A stretch of 64,000 nucleotides of DNA from Caulobacter sp. FWC26 (GTDB lineage: Bacteria; Pseudomonadota; Alphaproteobacteria; Caulobacterales; Caulobacteraceae), in the NCBI RefSeq assembly GCF_002742645.2, contig NZ_CP033875.1, forward strand, positions 620,001-684,000. The letters run 5' to 3'. The position numbers and the translations under genes are program-made. Every line of letters begins with the position of its first letter. Positions within the stretch are counted from its first letter, which is position 1. The notes under the pieces were generated by a model. The model was not told where the DNA came from. It was given only the letters and a program-made list of their open reading frames with translations, and did not search any database. Below are positions 38,565-48,214 of the stretch, piece by piece.

Positions 38565-41498
38565 ATGGGCAATAGGCAGGTTCGATTAGATCTCTTGGCG
38601 GGAGCGGCGTCTGTCGCGATCCTGTCCTTCATAGCCGGCGCGCCAGCCGCTTTCGCGCAGGAGGGGACAAAGGCCGAAGAGCCCGCGACCCTGGACGCGG
38701 TGGTGGTGACCGGCTCGCGCATCAAGCGTCCGAACCTGGTCTCGGCTAGTCCGATGACCGTCGTCGGTAGCGACGAGGTGAAGTTCCAGGGCGCGACCTC
38801 GATCGACAGCGTGCTGAACCGCCTGCCGCAGTTTACCGCGGACGCGAACGAGAACGGCTCGAACGGGTCGGACGGCACGGCGCGGGTGAACCTGCGCAAC
38901 ATGGGTTCCAGCCGCGTGCTGGTGCTGGTCGACGGCCAGCGCATGCTCCCGACAGAGACGGCCGACGTGAACTTCATTCCCAGCGCCCTGGTCGATCGGG
39001 TCGACGTCGTGACCGGCGGCGCCTCGGCGGTCTACGGTTCGGACGCGGTGTCGGGCGTGGTCAACTTCATCCTGAAGAAGGACCTGAACGGCCTGCGCTT
39101 CGATGCGCAGTACAGCATCGCTCAGCACACCAACGACAACGCCTATCCCCGGTCGCTGATCAGCCAGGCCAACTACAAGCTGCCCGACAAGCATGTGCGC
39201 GACGGCGAGAAGATCGACGTCAACCTGGCCATCGGCATGAACGCGCCGAACGGCAAGGGCAACGTCACCTTCTATGTCGGCTATCGCGAAATGAAGCCCG
39301 TCACCCAGGACAGCCGCGACTATTCGGCCTGCGGGCTAAACCTTGCCGGCGCCAACAACAACGCCCTGGTCTGCGGCGGCTCCAGCAACAACGCCTACGG
39401 CCTGTTCACCCTGCTCAGCGGGCCCAACGCCGGCCAGACGCTGAACAACACCAAGGACGGGGCCAAGACCTGGGTCCCGTACAACAGCTCGTTCCTCTAC
39501 AACTACGCGCCGACCAACTACATCCAGCGCTCGGACGCCCGCTATACGGCCGGCGCCTTCGCCCACTACGAAGTGAACAAAGCCGCCGAGATCTACGGCA
39601 GCGTCATGTTCATGGACGACCACACGTTCTCGCAGGCGGCGCCGTCCGCCCTGTTCCAAGGCACGACGTTCAAGATCAACTGCGACAACCCGCTGATGTC
39701 CGCCTCGCAACGCGCCACCCTGTGCGGCACGGCGGCAGGCACGAGCACCAATCAGGACGTCTTCATCGGCTACCGTCTGACCGGTCCGGGCAGCAGCCCG
39801 CGCCGCGACGACCTGCGCCACACCGACTATCGCGTGAACCTGGGCTCGCGCGGCGAGATCGCGCCGGGCTGGACCTATGACGCCAGCTTCCTGTTCTCGA
39901 CCGTTATCCTGGACGAGAGCTACAAGAACAACGTCGACAACGCCAAGGCGATGAAGGCGCTGCAGGTGGTCAACGTGGGCGGCGTGGCGACCTGCAAGTC
40001 GGTGATCGACGGATCCGACCCGAACTGCGTGCCGATCGACGTCTTCAAGTATCAGGGGCTGAGCGCAGCCGCGTACAAGTACCTATACGCCCCGACCTAC
40101 ACCCACGGCGTCCAGCGCGAGAAGGTGCTCAGCGCCAACCTCAACGGCGATCTTGGCCAATATGGGATCAAGAGCCCGTGGGCCAACGACGGCGCGGCCC
40201 TGGCCCTCGGCGTCGAGCACCGCCGCGAGGAGCTGAAGTTCGAGGCGGACGCCCTGGCCCAGGCGGGCGGCGCCAAGGAAAACAACGGCGCCTTCAGCGT
40301 GAACGAAGTCTATGGCGAAATGGACCTGCCGCTGGTGCAGGACGCCCCGTTCATCAAGACTCTGTCGGTGAACGCCGGCTACCGGACCTCCGACTACAAC
40401 TACCTCGACAAGCGGGTCTCGACCTACAAGGTCGAGCTACAGTACGCGCCGACCTCGGACGTGCGTTTCCGCGCCAGCTACAATCGCGCGGTGCGGGCGG
40501 CCAATATCAGCGAGCTGTTTGCGCCCCAGGGCCTGGGTAACGTCTCGGCCGTCGACCCGTGCTCGGGCCCAACGCCCAAAGCCAGCGCCCAGGCGTGCGC
40601 CCTGACCGGCGTCAGCGCGGCCCAGTACGGCAAGATTCCGGACTGCCCGGCCGAAACCTGCGTCACGCAAGGCGGCGGCAACCCGAACCTGAATCCGGAA
40701 GTGGCCGACACCCGCACCGCCGGCGTCGTCCTGACCCCGCGCTTCCTGCCGGGCTTCTCGATGTCGATCGACTACTTCGACATCCATGTCGACAAATACA
40801 TCGGCGCGGTCGACGCGCCGACCGTGATCAATCAGTGTGTCCAGACCAGCAATCCGTACTTCTGCGGCCTTTTCCACCGCGACCCGACCTCAGGCGTGCT
40901 GTTCGGTGACCGCGGCTACATCGTCGCGACCAACCAGAACACGGGCTACCTGCAGACCTCGGGCATCGACGTGACCACTAACTACCGCTGGGACCTGTCG
41001 TCGTTGGGTAATCTGGGCGACGTCGACTTCAGCTTCGTCGGAACCTACCTGAACAGTCGCAAGATCGAGCAGCTGCCGGGCCTGGGCTCCTACAACTGCA
41101 AGGGCCTCTTTGGCCCGACCTGCGGCCAGCCCAACCCCGGCTGGCGTCACCAGCTGCGCACGACGTGGAACCTGCCGTGGATCGACGCTGCGCTGTCGGT
41201 CAACTGGCGCTATTTCGGCGCGGCCGATCTGTCCAGCAACAACAACAATGCGTTCTTGAAAGGCGACTACGTCGAGATCAACAAGAAGATCAAGGCGTAC
41301 AACTACATCGATCTGGCCGCGAACTGGAATGTGCGCGAGCAACTGACCCTCCGGGCGGGCCTGAACAACCTTTTCGACAAGGATCCGCCGGTGATCGCCG
41401 CCGGGCTGCTCAGCTCGTTCGGCAACGGCAACACCTACCCCGGCGTCTACGATCCGATGGGTCGCACGATGTTCGTGGGCCTGACCATGGACTTCTAA
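38565..41498 (+). CDS. TonB-dependent outer-membrane receptor
   Basis: A 977-residue receptor. The signal peptide ends near AAFAQEG; a TonB box-like LDAVVVTGSRIKR is near residue 40, the plug runs to about 165 (TSIDSVLNRLPQF, RVNLRNMGSSRVLVLVDGQRM), and the rest is a 22-strand barrel ending in NTYPGVYDPMGRTMFVGLTMDF. This size without an STN domain is typical of the substrate-specific receptors of Caulobacter, which import plant oligosaccharides or peptides. Operator-like sites precede it and it faces a convergent DUF5695 gene. I infer it imports arabinosyl- or hydroxyproline-containing fragments. Confidence 0.93.
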   Translation: MGNRQVRLDLLAGAASVAILSFIAGAPAAFAQEGTKAEEPATLDAVVVTGSRIKRPNLVSASPMTVVGSDEVKFQGATSIDSVLNRLPQFTADANENGSNGSDGTARVNLRNMGSSRVLVLVDGQRMLPTETADVNFIPSALVDRVDVVTGGASAVYGSDAVSGVVNFILKKDLNGLRFDAQYSIAQHTNDNAYPRSLISQANYKLPDKHVRDGEKIDVNLAIGMNAPNGKGNVTFYVGYREMKPVTQDSRDYSACGLNLAGANNNALVCGGSSNNAYGLFTLLSGPNAGQTLNNTKDGAKTWVPYNSSFLYNYAPTNYIQRSDARYTAGAFAHYEVNKAAEIYGSVMFMDDHTFSQAAPSALFQGTTFKINCDNPLMSASQRATLCGTAAGTSTNQDVFIGYRLTGPGSSPRRDDLRHTDYRVNLGSRGEIAPGWTYDASFLFSTVILDESYKNNVDNAKAMKALQVVNVGGVATCKSVIDGSDPNCVPIDVFKYQGLSAAAYKYLYAPTYTHGVQREKVLSANLNGDLGQYGIKSPWANDGAALALGVEHRREELKFEADALAQAGGAKENNGAFSVNEVYGEMDLPLVQDAPFIKTLSVNAGYRTSDYNYLDKRVSTYKVELQYAPTSDVRFRASYNRAVRAANISELFAPQGLGNVSAVDPCSGPTPKASAQACALTGVSAAQYGKIPDCPAETCVTQGGGNPNLNPEVADTRTAGVVLTPRFLPGFSMSIDYFDIHVDKYIGAVDAPTVINQCVQTSNPYFCGLFHRDPTSGVLFGDRGYIVATNQNTGYLQTSGIDVTTNYRWDLSSLGNLGDVDFSFVGTYLNSRKIEQLPGLGSYNCKGLFGPTCGQPNPGWRHQLRTTWNLPWIDAALSVNWRYFGAADLSSNNNNAFLKGDYVEINKKIKAYNYIDLAANWNVREQLTLRAGLNNLFDKDPPVIAAGLLSSFGNGNTYPGVYDPMGRTMFVGLTMDF

Positions 41499-41556
41499 GC
41501 CTTGGTCATAGGGGACCGTTCAGCCCCGGTCCCCCGTTCTTCCCCGAAACTGCAAA

Positions 41557-41590
41557 GCCGTCCGCGACACCGCGGGCGGCTTCTTTTTCG
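41557..41590 (+). terminator. Terminator of the TonB receptor gene
   Basis: A GC-rich hairpin, GCCGTCCGCG and CGCGGGCGGC, with one T-G wobble, followed by TTCTTTTT. A second hairpin at 41704-41731 (GCGCGGC...CGCGC) without T-run lies in the remaining gap, which otherwise holds nothing I recognise. Confidence 0.8.
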
Positions 41591-41832
41591 TCGGGGGTAG
41601 GCAGGGGGAAGGCGCCTAGGGATTGGGGCGGCGCCTCGAGGACTCAAGACCGCGTCTTCCCAGCCTTCGCGCAGCGGAAAGCCGGGAGGGGGACAGCGCC
41701 AGGGCGCGGCAGCCTTCGGTGAAGGCCGCGCAACACCCGCGTTAGGACAGGTGCGCCCGTCGCCAGGGTGACCAGGACGATCGCGATATTGGTGAAAGGA
41801 CCCTGAGGCGGACGAAAGGGCGGAACGCTAAC

Positions 41833-44598
41833 TCAGTTCGGCTTAAGGACAACCGTGACCGGTTTGCTGGCCAGGGGCAGGGCGTAGGCGCCGCGCTCCA
41901 GGGCCGCGCCGACCACGCGATAGGGGCGCTTGCCGGCCGTGGCGGTCTCGACGACCAGCCGAGCGGTCGAGGTCGACGCGTCCCTGGCCGCGAGGGTCAG
42001 GGTCAGCTCCCCCGTGGCCGGGCGGTATTCGGCCGCGTCGATCTTGCCGGCCTCCAGGGTCAGCCAGGCGCCCGTCGGGGCCACGAACAGCCGCGATCGG
42101 GCGCCGTCCTTGGGCTCGATCCGCACCACGCCGGCCTTCTGGCTGACGTCGCCGCCAAAGCCCAGCCAGCCGAAGGTCGGATGATCGACCAGATAGGTCG
42201 CCGCCGCATAGGCATGTCCGAAGAAGCCCATGCCGTAGTCGCCGCTGTAGGGGTCCCACGACATCATGTCCGGGGCTGAATGGAAGGCCGCCGACGAGAA
42301 GCCCTCCTGGTCGATATTGGTGGTCCCGCCCATCAGGCCGCCATAGGCCACGCGCAGCAGATGGAAGTCGGCCGGGTTGGCGCGATAGGCGTCGAACAGC
42401 GGCACGGCGTTCAGGGTCGAGCCGTAGTGGTGGATCTGGCGCTCGATGCGCGGGACCTTGCCGCCGTACAGGAAGTCCCAGTAGCGGCGGGCGTTGCCGT
42501 TGTAGCCCCAGCTGGGCAGGGTCGGGTCATAGGCGAGAATGACCTCGCGGGTCTCGTCGGCCTGCGGCTGGTGACCGAAGAAGCGCATCCAGGCATAGAC
42601 CTCGGCCTGGCCGGTGGAGTCCCAGGCCATCTCGCTGCCGAACGGATAGGGCAGGGTCTTCCAGTGGTCGGCGCGCTTCTTCATCAGCGCCTCGACCTGG
42701 TCGGCCTGGGCGGTCATGCCCTCGCGGCGCAGGTCTTTGAGGATGTCGACGAAGACGTCGCCTTCCATCTGGCCGAACTCGGCGTAGTCGGGGGCGTCGC
42801 GCATCATCGCCACGACCGTGGCGTGGGCATGGTCCAGGTACCAGCGCCAGTCGTGGTTCCGGACCAGGCCCTCGTGGTTGCGGGCCAGGCGGTAGAGCAC
42901 CCAGTGGGCGATGGCCACGTGGGGATAGTTGTAGGACCGGCCCAGATCCTCGGAATCCTTCTTCGACCACGAGGCCCAGGTCTTCCAGTTTAGCTTGGGG
43001 TCGTAATAGGACGGCAGGGCGGCGGGGTCGTAGTAGAACAGGCTCTTGCGCACCGCTCCGGCCCGCGGACCGTCGGCGACCTGCAGACGGCCGACGATCG
43101 TCTCGTCGACCATTCGCTCCAGCTTGGCGACCTCGGCGGGGTCGGGATTGTCCAGCTGCTTGCTGAACGCCGCCACCCAGCTGCCCGCGCCGCCCTCGTC
43201 GCTGAGACCGGCGATCCAGACCCGCTGATCCTGGGTGACGATCCTGTCGGCCTGGCGGTCGTAGGTCATGACGCTGGGGCCGCGCTTGAACGGGTCGGCG
43301 GGGTCCTCGAACCACTGCCTCGTCGTCGAAAACCGGCCGAGGTCGGCCATCACCTGGTCCAGCGGCTTGGTGATGAAGTACGGGATCGCCTGCACCTGCC
43401 CGTCGGCATAGGTGATCGAAAGGGTGGCCCGGCCCCAGCCCGAGGCGCGGATGGCGTAGCGGGACCAGCCCGCCCCGGCCTTGACCGGCGTCGCGGCCAG
43501 GGCGCCGGCCGGCAGGCTCTCGATCCTGGCCACCGGCTTTGGCGACTTCAGGAACAGCGACAGCGTCTGGTCGGTGGGCGCGACATAGCCTGGGATCCCG
43601 ACGGCCACGGGGCGGCCCTCGGCGGCCAGCGTGTCCTCGATCGCCCGGATCGATGGCGAAGTGACCAGACGCACCCCGATCACGCGCTGTGCGCCGGGCG
43701 CCAGGGTGAAGCTGGTCGGTGGGTTCCAGGGCTGCCCCGCGCCCTTCCAGTCCTGCTCGGCGAAGGCCTTGGAGGCGATCGTCCAGTCGTAGAAGCCTTC
43801 CGAGGTCTGGGCGCGCTTGCTGCGGTCGGTGAAGATGTCGCCAGGCTTTGCGCCGGCGCCGCCGGCCTGCTGGATCGGACGGTAGGCCTCCAGCGGCGTG
43901 GCCTTTTCGGGCAGCACCAGCAGGGCCGGGCCCTTGCCGTTCAGACGGGTCACCTGCAGGTAGCCGGCGTCACCGCCGATATAGGGATCGACGAAGCTGG
44001 CCTGGGCGTGGGCCTCCTCCAGCGAGCGGTCGGTGATGATGTTGTCGAACACCATCGGCAGGCCCAGCCCGCCGACCTCGACGGCTTGTTTCGACGTGTT
44101 GGTCAGCACAAACCGCAGCGCCAGGCCGCCGCGCGCGGAGATCCAGCGCCGCTCGACGCGCAAAGGTGAGGTCGCGCCCAGCGAGGCGGTGATGTCAGCC
44201 GCCGCGAGCACCGCGCCGCCGGCGGGCAGGGGGCGGATCGGCCGGCGCTGGTGGGCCGAACTGAAGTCGCGCCAAGGGCCGCCCGGCGTCCGGACGCGCA
44301 GGTGAATGTCGCCGACATGAACATAGCCGTCTTCCGCCCGCTCGGCCTCGCGTCCACCGGGGACGAAGTCGAAGGCGGACTCGCCGACCGGCGACAGCCG
44401 CGCCAGGGTCTGGGTGTCGGTCCGTAGATCCAGCTGGAACTGGGCGGTGCGATAGGCGGTCCTGGCGATGGGCGCATAGATCGGCTTTGCGGGCGCGGCC
44501 GCGGGCGTCTGGGCCCGCGCCGTCGTCGCCAGGTTCAGGGCCAGCGGCGTTGTGGCCAACAGCAGGGCTGTCAGGGCCAGCGGGCGAAGGTTCGTCAT
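41833..44598 (-). CDS. DUF5695 protein, putative periplasmic glycosidase
   Basis: A 921-residue exported protein; signal peptide ALTALLLATTPLALNLATTARAQ. The first 340 residues are beta-rich (HLRVRTPGGPWRDF, RVERRWISARGGLALRFVLTN). The central to C-terminal part, from about 500, is helical with many aromatic and acidic residues (YYDPKLNWKTWASWSKKD, HAHATVVAMMRDAPDYAEF, GQMEGDVFVDIL, MAWDSTGQAEVYAWMRFFG), the appearance of an (alpha/alpha)-barrel glycosidase. DUF5695 has no firmly assigned activity that I know. Operator site 3 lies 76 bases upstream. It is divergent from GH127 and convergent with the receptor, so I infer a role in the same substrate breakdown. Confidence 0.72.
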   Translation of the reverse strand: MTNLRPLALTALLLATTPLALNLATTARAQTPAAAPAKPIYAPIARTAYRTAQFQLDLRTDTQTLARLSPVGESAFDFVPGGREAERAEDGYVHVGDIHLRVRTPGGPWRDFSSAHQRRPIRPLPAGGAVLAAADITASLGATSPLRVERRWISARGGLALRFVLTNTSKQAVEVGGLGLPMVFDNIITDRSLEEAHAQASFVDPYIGGDAGYLQVTRLNGKGPALLVLPEKATPLEAYRPIQQAGGAGAKPGDIFTDRSKRAQTSEGFYDWTIASKAFAEQDWKGAGQPWNPPTSFTLAPGAQRVIGVRLVTSPSIRAIEDTLAAEGRPVAVGIPGYVAPTDQTLSLFLKSPKPVARIESLPAGALAATPVKAGAGWSRYAIRASGWGRATLSITYADGQVQAIPYFITKPLDQVMADLGRFSTTRQWFEDPADPFKRGPSVMTYDRQADRIVTQDQRVWIAGLSDEGGAGSWVAAFSKQLDNPDPAEVAKLERMVDETIVGRLQVADGPRAGAVRKSLFYYDPAALPSYYDPKLNWKTWASWSKKDSEDLGRSYNYPHVAIAHWVLYRLARNHEGLVRNHDWRWYLDHAHATVVAMMRDAPDYAEFGQMEGDVFVDILKDLRREGMTAQADQVEALMKKRADHWKTLPYPFGSEMAWDSTGQAEVYAWMRFFGHQPQADETREVILAYDPTLPSWGYNGNARRYWDFLYGGKVPRIERQIHHYGSTLNAVPLFDAYRANPADFHLLRVAYGGLMGGTTNIDQEGFSSAAFHSAPDMMSWDPYSGDYGMGFFGHAYAAATYLVDHPTFGWLGFGGDVSQKAGVVRIEPKDGARSRLFVAPTGAWLTLEAGKIDAAEYRPATGELTLTLAARDASTSTARLVVETATAGKRPYRVVGAALERGAYALPLASKPVTVVLKPN

Positions 44599-44673
44599 CT
44601 GGTCCTCGTTTCGCGAGAGCGAAAAAGAATGCGTCGTCCCAGCACAGCCGCTCGGCTTGAGGGCGTCAAGAAA

Positions 44674-44688
44674 ATTATACGATATAAT
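44674..44688. promoter_or_regulatory. GTATA-type operator, site 3, before DUF5695
   Basis: ATTATACGATATAAT, perfect 6-bp arms around CGA, in the 207-base divergent region between the DUF5695 and GH127 genes, 76 bases upstream of DUF5695. Confidence 0.5.
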
Positions 44689-44773
44689 ATTCCGAGTGGC
44701 GCTCTCGTCCCGTCCTGCCGACTTCTGTCAACGTGGCGATTGACAGTCTCACGAAAAGCCGGCCACCTTAATA

Positions 44774-44783
44774 TCGTATACAT
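44774..44783. promoter_or_regulatory. GTATAC operator, site 4, before GH127
   Basis: TCGTATACAT, with GTATAC at 44776-44781 inside an A+T-rich TAATATCGTATACATTAT stretch, just 22 bases before the GH127 start. A regulator bound here would block initiation of the GH127 operon. Confidence 0.5.
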
Positions 44784-44805
44784 TATCAAATTTGAGGTGT
44801 GGCTC

Positions 44806-47178
44806 ATGGCGACTCGCCGGGATCTGATGCTTACCGCCGTGGCGTTCGCGGCCGGCCCGGGCGTCAGCCTGGCCGCGCCACGCGGCGGCCTTCCGGCGAA
44901 GGCCAAGCCTCTGCCGCTCAAGTCGGTGCGCCTGACGCCATCGCCCTACGCGACCGCAGTCGCGACCAATCGCGCCTATCTGCTGCAGCTCAGCCCCGAC
45001 CGCCTGCTGCACAACTTCATGACGTTCGCGGGTCTGCCGGCCAAGGGCGAGGTCTATGGCGGCTGGGAAGGCGACACCATCGCTGGCCACACCCTGGGCC
45101 ATTACCTGTCGGCCTTGGTGTTGATGTACGAGCAGACCGGCGACGTCGAATGCCGTCGTCGCGCCGACTACATCGTCTCGGAACTGTCTCGCGCCCAGGC
45201 CAAGCGCGGCACGGGCTATGTCGGAGCCCTCCAGCGCAAGCGGAAGGACGGCAAGGTCGTCGACGGCGAAGAGATCTTCGGCGAGGTGATGAAGGGCGAT
45301 ATCCGCTCCGGCGGCTTCGACCTGAACGGCTCGTGGTCGCCCCTCTACACCGTGCACAAGGTGTTCGCGGGCTTGCTGGACGTCCATCAGGCTTGGGGCA
45401 ACGCCCAGGCGCTGCAGGTCGCCATCGGCCTGGCCGGCTATTTCGAGCGCGTGTTCGCCGCCCTGGACGACGCCCAGATGCAGACCCTGCTGGGCTGTGA
45501 GTATGGCGGCTTGAACGAGAGCTATGCCGAGCTTTACGCCCGCACCAAGGACAAGCGTTGGCTGGCCGTGGCCGAGCGGATCTACGACCGCAAGGTGCTG
45601 GACCCGCTGGTCGCCCAGCGCGATGAACTGGCCAACCTCCACGCCAACACCCAGGCGCCCAAGCTGATCGGCCTGGCGCGCCTCCACGAGCTGACCGGCA
45701 AACCGCAGGACGCGGACGCGGCGCGGTTCTTCTGGCGCACGGTCACCCAGCGCCACAGCTACGTCATCGGCGGCAACGCCGACCGCGAGTACTTCTCGGG
45801 TCCCGACACCATCGCCGCCCATATCAGCGAGCAGACCTGCGAGCACTGTAACACCTACAACATGCTCAAGCTGACGCGGCATCTTTACGGGTGGAAGCCG
45901 GACGGCGCGCTATTCGACTATTACGAGCGCGCGCATCTGAACCACGTAATGTCGGCGCAAAACCCCAAGACCGGCGGCTTTACCTACATGACGCCGCTGC
46001 TGACCGGCGCGGCCCGCGAGTTCTCCAACCCCGCCGACGATCCGTTCTGGTGCTGTGTCGGCACCGGCATGGAAGTCCACGCCAAGCACGGGGAGGCGAT
46101 CTTCTGGGAAGGCGAGGGGACCTTGCTGGTCAATCTCTACATTCCCGCCGAGGCGCGATGGGAGGCGCGGGGCGCCGGGCTGAAGCTGGAGACTCGCTAT
46201 CCGTACGAGCCGGAGTCGCGGCTGACCCTGTCCACCCTGGCCAGGCCCGGTCGGTTCACGGTGGCCCTGCGGGTCCCGGCCTGGGCCGGTGACGGCGCCG
46301 AGGTCACTGTCAACGGCCAAGCCTTCGCCCCCCGTATGGACGGCGGCTACGCCCTGATCGAGCGGGCTTGGAAGGCCGGCGACGTGGTGGCGATCAGTCT
46401 GCCGCTGGACCTGCGTCTGGAGTCCGCGCCGGGCGACGAGAGCACCGTGGCGGTGCTGCGTGGCCCGATGGTGCTGGCCGCCGATCTCGGTCCCGTCAGC
46501 GCCCCGTGGCAGGGGGTTGATCCGGCCATGGTCGGCGAGAACCTGCTGGACCGCTTCCAGCCGGTGGCCGTGGAGAAGGCGACCTATGTGGCGCGTGGGA
46601 TCATGCGTCCGACGGACCTGACCTTCGTCCCGTTCCACAGCCAGTACGAACGCCGCAGCGCGGTCTATTTCCGCCGCTTCACCGAGGACGCCTGGAAGAC
46701 CGAGGAGGCCGCGTTCCTGGCCGAGCAGGCGCGCCTGAAGGACATCAGCGCCCGGTCGGTGGACGTCATGCACCTGGGCGAGATGCAGCCCGAGCGCGAC
46801 CACAACCTGACCTCGGAGCTCTCGTACCCGGTGGCCTATCGCAACCGCAACGGCCGGGACGCCCGCTCGGGCGGCTTCTTCGAGTTCGACATGAAGGTCC
46901 GCCCCGGCCCGCTGATCCTGCAGGCCACCTATTGGGGCGAGGAGCGCAAGCGACAGTTCGACATCCTGGTCGACGGCGTGAGGATCGCCACCCAGCAGTT
47001 GCAGGCCGACCATCCGGGCAAGTTCTTCGATGTCGAATATCCGGTGCCCGAGGCGCTAACCCAAGGCCGGACCAAGGTCCGGGTGCGGTTCGCGCCGCCC
47101 GAGCGAAACACGGCCGGCCCGGTGTTCGGGGTGCGGCTGTTCACCGCCCAGCCGGCCAGCGCCCAATCGGTCGTATGA
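44806..47178 (+). CDS. GH127 family beta-L-arabinofuranosidase (DUF1680)
   Basis: A 790-residue exported enzyme, start MATRRDLMLTAVAFAAG, preceded by GAGG. Family hallmarks: YGGWEGDTIAGHTLGHYLSAL near residue 85, the metal site with EQTCEHCNTYNMLKLTRHLY near 345 and CCVGTGMEVHAKHGEAIFWE near 420; these carry the cysteines and glutamates of the GH127 zinc centre. GH127 enzymes release L-arabinofuranose beta-linked to hydroxyproline or to other arabinose in plant extensins. The gene overlaps the next by 4 bases. I infer periplasmic action on arabinosylated glycopeptides. A GH146-type activity is the main alternative. Confidence 0.85.
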   Translation: MATRRDLMLTAVAFAAGPGVSLAAPRGGLPAKAKPLPLKSVRLTPSPYATAVATNRAYLLQLSPDRLLHNFMTFAGLPAKGEVYGGWEGDTIAGHTLGHYLSALVLMYEQTGDVECRRRADYIVSELSRAQAKRGTGYVGALQRKRKDGKVVDGEEIFGEVMKGDIRSGGFDLNGSWSPLYTVHKVFAGLLDVHQAWGNAQALQVAIGLAGYFERVFAALDDAQMQTLLGCEYGGLNESYAELYARTKDKRWLAVAERIYDRKVLDPLVAQRDELANLHANTQAPKLIGLARLHELTGKPQDADAARFFWRTVTQRHSYVIGGNADREYFSGPDTIAAHISEQTCEHCNTYNMLKLTRHLYGWKPDGALFDYYERAHLNHVMSAQNPKTGGFTYMTPLLTGAAREFSNPADDPFWCCVGTGMEVHAKHGEAIFWEGEGTLLVNLYIPAEARWEARGAGLKLETRYPYEPESRLTLSTLARPGRFTVALRVPAWAGDGAEVTVNGQAFAPRMDGGYALIERAWKAGDVVAISLPLDLRLESAPGDESTVAVLRGPMVLAADLGPVSAPWQGVDPAMVGENLLDRFQPVAVEKATYVARGIMRPTDLTFVPFHSQYERRSAVYFRRFTEDAWKTEEAAFLAEQARLKDISARSVDVMHLGEMQPERDHNLTSELSYPVAYRNRNGRDARSGGFFEFDMKVRPGPLILQATYWGEERKRQFDILVDGVRIATQQLQADHPGKFFDVEYPVPEALTQGRTKVRVRFAPPERNTAGPVFGVRLFTAQPASAQSVV

Positions 47179-48212
47179 GCATCACGTCGGATGCTGACGC
47201 CGTGCGGCTGTCGCTCGACGAGGCCAGGAGCCTCGCGCGGCGGGCGCTGACGGCGGCGGGCTTGTCGCGAGCCCATGTCGACGCCGTGGCCGAAACCATG
47301 GTCGCGGGAGAGCGCGACGGCTGCGCCTCGCACGGCCTCTATCGCCTGCTGGTCGCCAGCGACAGCGTCGCCAAGGGCGTGGTGTCGGTCGACGCCGTTC
47401 CGGTGCTGGACGAGCCGGCGCCGGCTCTGGCGCGGGTCGACGGCGGGGGCGGCTTCGCTCAACTGGCCTTCGAGCGCGCCTGGCCGCTGCTGGTTGAAAA
47501 GGCGCGTCGTTTCGGCATCGCCGCCCTCGCCCTGAACAATGTCGTCCACTTCGCCGCCCTGTGGCCAGAGGTCGAGACCCTGGCGCGGGAGGGGCTGGTC
47601 GCCCTGGCCCTCACGCCCAGCCACGCGTGGGTCGCGCCCGAGGTGGGGACAAAGCCGGTGTTCGGCACCAATCCCATCGCTTTCGGATGGCCGCGGCCGG
47701 GCCGGGATCCGTTCGTCTTCGACTTCGCCACCAGCGCCGTAGCGCGCGGCGAGATCGAACTGCGCCGCCGCGCTGGCCAGCCCGTGCCGCCCGACTGGGG
47801 CTATGACGCCGACGGCGCTGCGACCACTGCGGCCGAGGCGGTCCTGGCCGGGGCCATGCGCACCTTCGGCGGCCACAAGGGTTCGGCCCTGGCGGCGATG
47901 GTCGAACTGCTAGCCGGCCCACTGATCGGCGATCTGACCAGCCAGGAATCGCTGGACGCCGACGCCGGCCGTAAAGGCTCGCCTCTGGGCGGAGAGCTGA
48001 TCGTCGCCCTGGACCCGGCCGGCTTCCTCGGCGCGGCCGCCGGCCAGCATCTGGCGCGGGCCGAGGCGCTGTTCGAAGCCATCCAAGCCCAGGGCGCGCG
48101 GCTGCCCTCGCAGCGCCGCTACGCCGCCCGCGCGGTGAGCGAGCGCGAGGGCGTGACGATTCCAGCGGCCCTGCACCGCGACATTCTCAAGCTGCTCGAA
48201 CGGAAGGACTAG
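47175..48212 (+). CDS. Ldh2/MDH-family NAD(P)H reductase, possible pyrroline-2-carboxylate reductase
   Basis: A 345-residue cytoplasmic oxidoreductase of the malate/L-lactate dehydrogenase (Ldh2) fold, distinct from Rossmann LDHs. The catalytic His region is DGCASHGLYRL near residue 45; NVVHFAALWPEVE near 118 and GTNPIAFGWP near 155 are family marks. This family includes Dpk A-type delta1-piperideine/pyrroline-2-carboxylate reductases used for trans-3-hydroxyproline. Given the surrounding hydroxyproline genes that assignment is attractive, but the sequence alone does not prove the substrate. It overlaps GH127 by 4 bases. Confidence 0.75.
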   Translation: MSITSDADAVRLSLDEARSLARRALTAAGLSRAHVDAVAETMVAGERDGCASHGLYRLLVASDSVAKGVVSVDAVPVLDEPAPALARVDGGGGFAQLAFERAWPLLVEKARRFGIAALALNNVVHFAALWPEVETLAREGLVALALTPSHAWVAPEVGTKPVFGTNPIAFGWPRPGRDPFVFDFATSAVARGEIELRRRAGQPVPPDWGYDADGAATTAAEAVLAGAMRTFGGHKGSALAAMVELLAGPLIGDLTSQESLDADAGRKGSPLGGELIVALDPAGFLGAAAGQHLARAEALFEAIQAQGARLPSQRRYAARAVSEREGVTIPAALHRDILKLLERKD

Positions 48213-48214
48213 CC

